Shown in pieces: positions 4,602-6,759 of a stretch of DNA of 6,759 nucleotides (its first letter is position 1; every line of letters starts with the position of its first letter). Position numbers and translations under genes: made by a program. The notes beneath the pieces are model-generated. The model searched no databases, was not told where the DNA came from, and saw only the letters and a program-made list of their open reading frames with translations. Origin of the DNA: Caulobacteraceae bacterium UBA6225 (GTDB lineage: Bacteria > Pseudomonadota > Alphaproteobacteria > Caulobacterales > Caulobacteraceae); NCBI GenBank assembly GCA_002441055.1, contig DJWR01000236.1, positions 27,977 to 34,735 of the forward strand, written 5' to 3'.

Positions 4602-6299
4602 ATGACGTTTCAGTCCAGTCTCCTTTGGGCGAGCCAAGGCTGGCGGGGCCCGGTTTTCGCCGCTCTTCTGGCCCTGCTCGCCGGCCTGCCCGGCGTATTC
4701 GCCATGCCGCCGCTCGACCGCGATGAGTCGCGATTCGCCCAGGCCACGGCCCAGATGCTGGAAACCGGCGACTTCGTGGTCATCCGCTATCAGGACGAGC
4801 CGAGGTTCAAGAAGCCGGTGGGCATCCACTGGCTGCAGGCCATCAGCGTGTCGGCCGTGTCGGCGGTGGAGGACCGGGAGATCTGGGCCTACCGCCTGCC
4901 CTCCCTGCTGGGCGCCATGCTGGCGGCGGCGGCCTGCGCCTGGGGGGCAGCGGCGTTGTTCGGGGCGCCCGCCGGCCTCATCGCGGGGACGCTGCTGGCC
5001 TCAAGCCTGCTGCTCTCGACCGAGGCCTTCATCGCCAAGACTGATGCGGTGCTGTGCGGGATGATCGTCCTGGCCATGGCCGCGCTGGCGCGAATCCATG
5101 GCGCGGCCCGGGGGGGCGCGGAGGTCAGTTGGCGCACGCGGCTGCTGTTCTGGCTTGGCCTGTCGGGCGCCATCCTGGTTAAGGGGCCGGTGGGGCCGAT
5201 GGTGGTCACCCTGACGGTCATCGCCCTGGTCGCCTGGGAGCGGAAAATCGACTGGCTGAAGGGCCTGGGCCTCAGCTGGGGTCCGATCCTGCTGTTGGCG
5301 GTGGTGGGCCCCTGGGCCTGGGCCGTGACGGTGGCCACGGACGGCGCCTTCTGGACCTCGGCGCTCATGGGGGACCTGGCGCCCAAGCTGGCGGGCGGGC
5401 ACGAGACCCATGGGGGGCCGCCAGGCTATCACCTGCTGGGCCTGAGCCTGCTGGCCTTCCCCATGACCCTGTTGATTCCAGCGGGGCTGGCGGTGGGCTG
5501 GACGCGGCGCCAGGAGCCGGCGGTGCGGTTCGCCCTGTGCTGGCTGATCCCGGCCTGGATCGTCTTCGAACTCACCCCCACCAAGCTGGTTCACTATCCC
5601 CTGCCGCTCTACGGCGCGCTTGCCTGGCTGGCGGCTGCGGCCCTGGCGGCGCCCCTGGGGCGTTGGGCGCGGCTTTCCGGAGCGCTGCTGTCGGCGGTTT
5701 CAGGCCTGGTCCTGGCGGGGATCTGCTTTGTGCTGCTTTCACAGTTCGGAGCGGCGGCTGACGTCACCGCTGCGGCCGCCGCCGGCGGACTGCTGGCCGC
5801 GGCGGGGCTGATGGGGGGGTTCATGCTCGCCAATCGCGCGCCGCGCGGGGCGGTGGTGACGGCCATGGCTCTCACCGTATTCGGCCACGGAGCACTGGCC
5901 GCAGGCCTGGCGCCGGGCCTCGCGCCGCTCTGGTCCTCGGCCCGGACGGCGAAGATCATGGAGTCCGAGCGGTTGCTGCCCCGGCAGGGCATGGCCCCGT
6001 CGCCAGTGGCGGTGGCCGGCTACGCCGAGCCGAGCCTGGTCTTCGCGCTTGGAACCCCCACCCTTCTGGGGGACGGAGTCGATGCGGCCCAGGCCATCGC
6101 CACCTTCCGCCCCGCCGTGGTGGAGGCCGCCGAGGAGGCCGCCTTCCGCGCGGCCCTGGACGCCAGGGGGCTTGAGGTACGCATGGTCCGTCAGGTGACG
6201 GGGCTGAACTATTCCAATGGCCGGGGGGTGCGCCTGCGGATCTATGAGAACGCCGCCCCCCGCCCGCCGCCGCCTGCCGCCCAGGAGCCGCGCCCATGA
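4602..6299 (+). CDS. ArnT-like GT-C membrane glycosyltransferase
   Basis: Polytopic inner-membrane enzyme of the PMT/ArnT family, expected to transfer a sugar from a polyprenyl-phosphate carrier to a periplasmic acceptor, classically lipid A. The 565 residues are near the usual length. After the first helix (about 17-36) comes the family signature PLDRDESRFAQ at 37-47, with the acidic pair in the first periplasmic loop expected to be catalytic. EPRFKKPVGIHWLQ at 66-79, KTD at 146-148, VKGPVGP at 193-199 and TPTKLVHYPLPLYGALAW at 325-342 follow, all typical of ArnT-like proteins. Many hydrophobic segments run to about residue 445, then a soluble C-terminal domain (about 450-550) and a Pro-rich tail. 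No ribosome binding site precedes the ATG. Two runs of seven G (5110-5116, 5813-5819) lie inside the gene. It overlaps the next gene by ATGA. The donor sugar and acceptor are unknown, so I do not assign the symbol arnT. Confidence 0.92.
   Translation: MTFQSSLLWASQGWRGPVFAALLALLAGLPGVFAMPPLDRDESRFAQATAQMLETGDFVVIRYQDEPRFKKPVGIHWLQAISVSAVSAVEDREIWAYRLPSLLGAMLAAAACAWGAAALFGAPAGLIAGTLLASSLLLSTEAFIAKTDAVLCGMIVLAMAALARIHGAARGGAEVSWRTRLLFWLGLSGAILVKGPVGPMVVTLTVIALVAWERKIDWLKGLGLSWGPILLLAVVGPWAWAVTVATDGAFWTSALMGDLAPKLAGGHETHGGPPGYHLLGLSLLAFPMTLLIPAGLAVGWTRRQEPAVRFALCWLIPAWIVFELTPTKLVHYPLPLYGALAWLAAAALAAPLGRWARLSGALLSAVSGLVLAGICFVLLSQFGAAADVTAAAAAGGLLAAAGLMGGFMLANRAPRGAVVTAMALTVFGHGALAAGLAPGLAPLWSSARTAKIMESERLLPRQGMAPSPVAVAGYAEPSLVFALGTPTLLGDGVDAAQAIATFRPAVVEAAEEAAFRAALDARGLEVRMVRQVTGLNYSNGRGVRLRIYENAAPRPPPPAAQEPRP
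6283..6287 (+). promoter_or_regulatory. Ribosome binding site inside the ArnT-like gene's 3' end
   Basis: AGGAG stands eight bases before the ATG at 6296, within codons for the Pro-rich tail of the upstream protein. It supports the overlapping ATGA start of the lyase gene and translational coupling. Confidence 0.6.
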
Positions 6300-6759
6300 G
6301 CCGCAAGATCCAGATCGTCGAGGTGGGCCCCCGGGACGGACTGCAGAACGAAAAGGTCCTGCTGGAGACCGACCAGAAGATCGAGTTCATCGCCCGACTG
6401 CGCGCCGCCGGCGCCCAGCGGATCGAGACCGTCTCCTTCGTAAATCCCCGGCGCGTGCCGCAGATGGCCGGCGCCGAAGAGATCATGGCCGCCCAGCCGC
6501 CCGCGGATGGCTTCTCGCCCATCGGCCTGGTGCTGAACGCCCGGGGCTGGGACCGGGCCGTGGCCGCCGGCTGCGCAGAGGCCAATGTGGTGGTCTGCGC
6601 CACTGACGGCTTCGGCGTGCGCAACCAGGGCGCCACCACGGCCGAGCAGATGGAGGCCCTGGCCGCCATCGTCGCGCGGCGGCAGACCGAGGGCGGGCCG
6701 GCCCTGAGCGTCACCTTTTCCGTGGCCTTCGGCTGCCCCTTCGACGGGGAGGTGAGCAC
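6296..6759 (+). CDS. Hydroxymethylglutaryl-CoA lyase, partial, C-terminal part beyond right edge
   Basis: Cytoplasmic enzyme that splits 3-hydroxy-3-methylglutaryl-CoA into acetyl-CoA and acetoacetate, the last step of leucine degradation. The 154 complete codons cover the first half of the TIM barrel. The family opening IVEVGPRDGLQNEK lies at 7-20, with the catalytic arginine and metal-binding aspartate at 13-14. It is followed by IETVSFVNPRRVPQMAG at 43-59, VVCATDGFGVRNQG at 99-112 and FGCPFDGEV at 145-153. The signature cysteine near the C-terminus is beyond the edge. The ATG overlaps the stop of the ArnT-like gene in ATGA. The family also contains other acyl-CoA lyases (for example of isoprenoid or geranyl degradation), which the visible half does not exclude, so no symbol is given. 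Its acetoacetate and acetyl-CoA products could feed the PHB pathway encoded at the other end of the window, but no direct link is shown. Confidence 0.92.
   Translation, partial: MSRKIQIVEVGPRDGLQNEKVLLETDQKIEFIARLRAAGAQRIETVSFVNPRRVPQMAGAEEIMAAQPPADGFSPIGLVLNARGWDRAVAAGCAEANVVVCATDGFGVRNQGATTAEQMEALAAIVARRQTEGGPALSVTFSVAFGCPFDGEVS

Noticed and set aside
4548..4829. N-terminal extension of the GT2 gene into the ArnT-like gene
   Set aside because: The frame stays open to 4829, but this part is antisense to the ArnT-like signature region and lacks GT2 similarity. The family-typical start is at 4547.
5956..6759. Minus-strand open frame (267 codons) opposite the end of the ArnT-like gene and the lyase
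   Set aside because: The plus strand here encodes clear HMG-CoA lyase motifs. The antisense product is Ser/Arg/Pro-rich without domain features.
1..6759. CRISPR arrays, tRNA or rRNA genes, insertion sequences, attachment sites or phage genes
   Set aside because: No regularly spaced repeats, cloverleaf patterns, transposase motifs or terminal inverted repeats were seen. Composition is even throughout, with no sign of a recently acquired island.

Overview
The window is GC-rich, densely packed chromosomal DNA from an alphaproteobacterium. Gene content and protein style suggest Caulobacterales (Caulobacter, Phenylobacterium or Brevundimonas type). This assignment is an inference from recognised protein families, very high third-position GC, frequent TTG/GTG starts and a promoter resembling the published Caulobacter housekeeping consensus. 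No search was run. I see no rRNA, tRNA, CRISPR array, insertion sequence or phage gene, and no gene-free stretch longer than about 170 bases.

Left third (1-2378): a polyhydroxybutyrate (PHB) locus. On the minus strand, phbA (acetyl-CoA acetyltransferase) is followed by phbB (acetoacetyl-CoA reductase, cut by the left edge). Together they turn acetyl-CoA into 3-hydroxybutyryl-CoA. Reading the other way across a 170-base gap is phaR, the PHB-responsive repressor. The gap carries a plausible promoter for each direction and three TGCG/CGCA dyads that could be PhaR operators. The PHA synthase is not in the window.

Middle (2379-3821): small conserved-looking genes of unknown function. These are a basic 110-residue protein (plus strand, TTG start behind a strong ribosome binding site), a 102-residue HTH-like protein with a C-terminal coiled coil (minus strand), and a 144-residue four-helix membrane protein (minus strand). 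The first two converge and share the four bases CTAG, which give each gene its TAG stop. A tiny hydrophobic ORF of 22 codons lies in the 164-base gap between the last two.

Right third (3822-6759): a divergent pair of glycosyltransferases. One is a cytoplasmic DPM1-like GT2 enzyme expected to load a sugar onto a polyprenyl phosphate. The other is an ArnT-like GT-C membrane enzyme expected to move that sugar onto a periplasmic acceptor such as lipid A. The ArnT-like gene may be transcribed as a leaderless mRNA. Its stop overlaps the start of a hydroxymethylglutaryl-CoA lyase gene (leucine degradation, cut by the right edge) in an ATGA arrangement, a functionally odd pairing.

I do not see strong evidence for a wholly new system. 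The best leads are the dyad array at the phbA/phaR divergent promoter, the CTAG shared-stop gene pair with the unknown 110-residue protein, the ArnT/HMG-CoA lyase coupling, and the micro-ORF.
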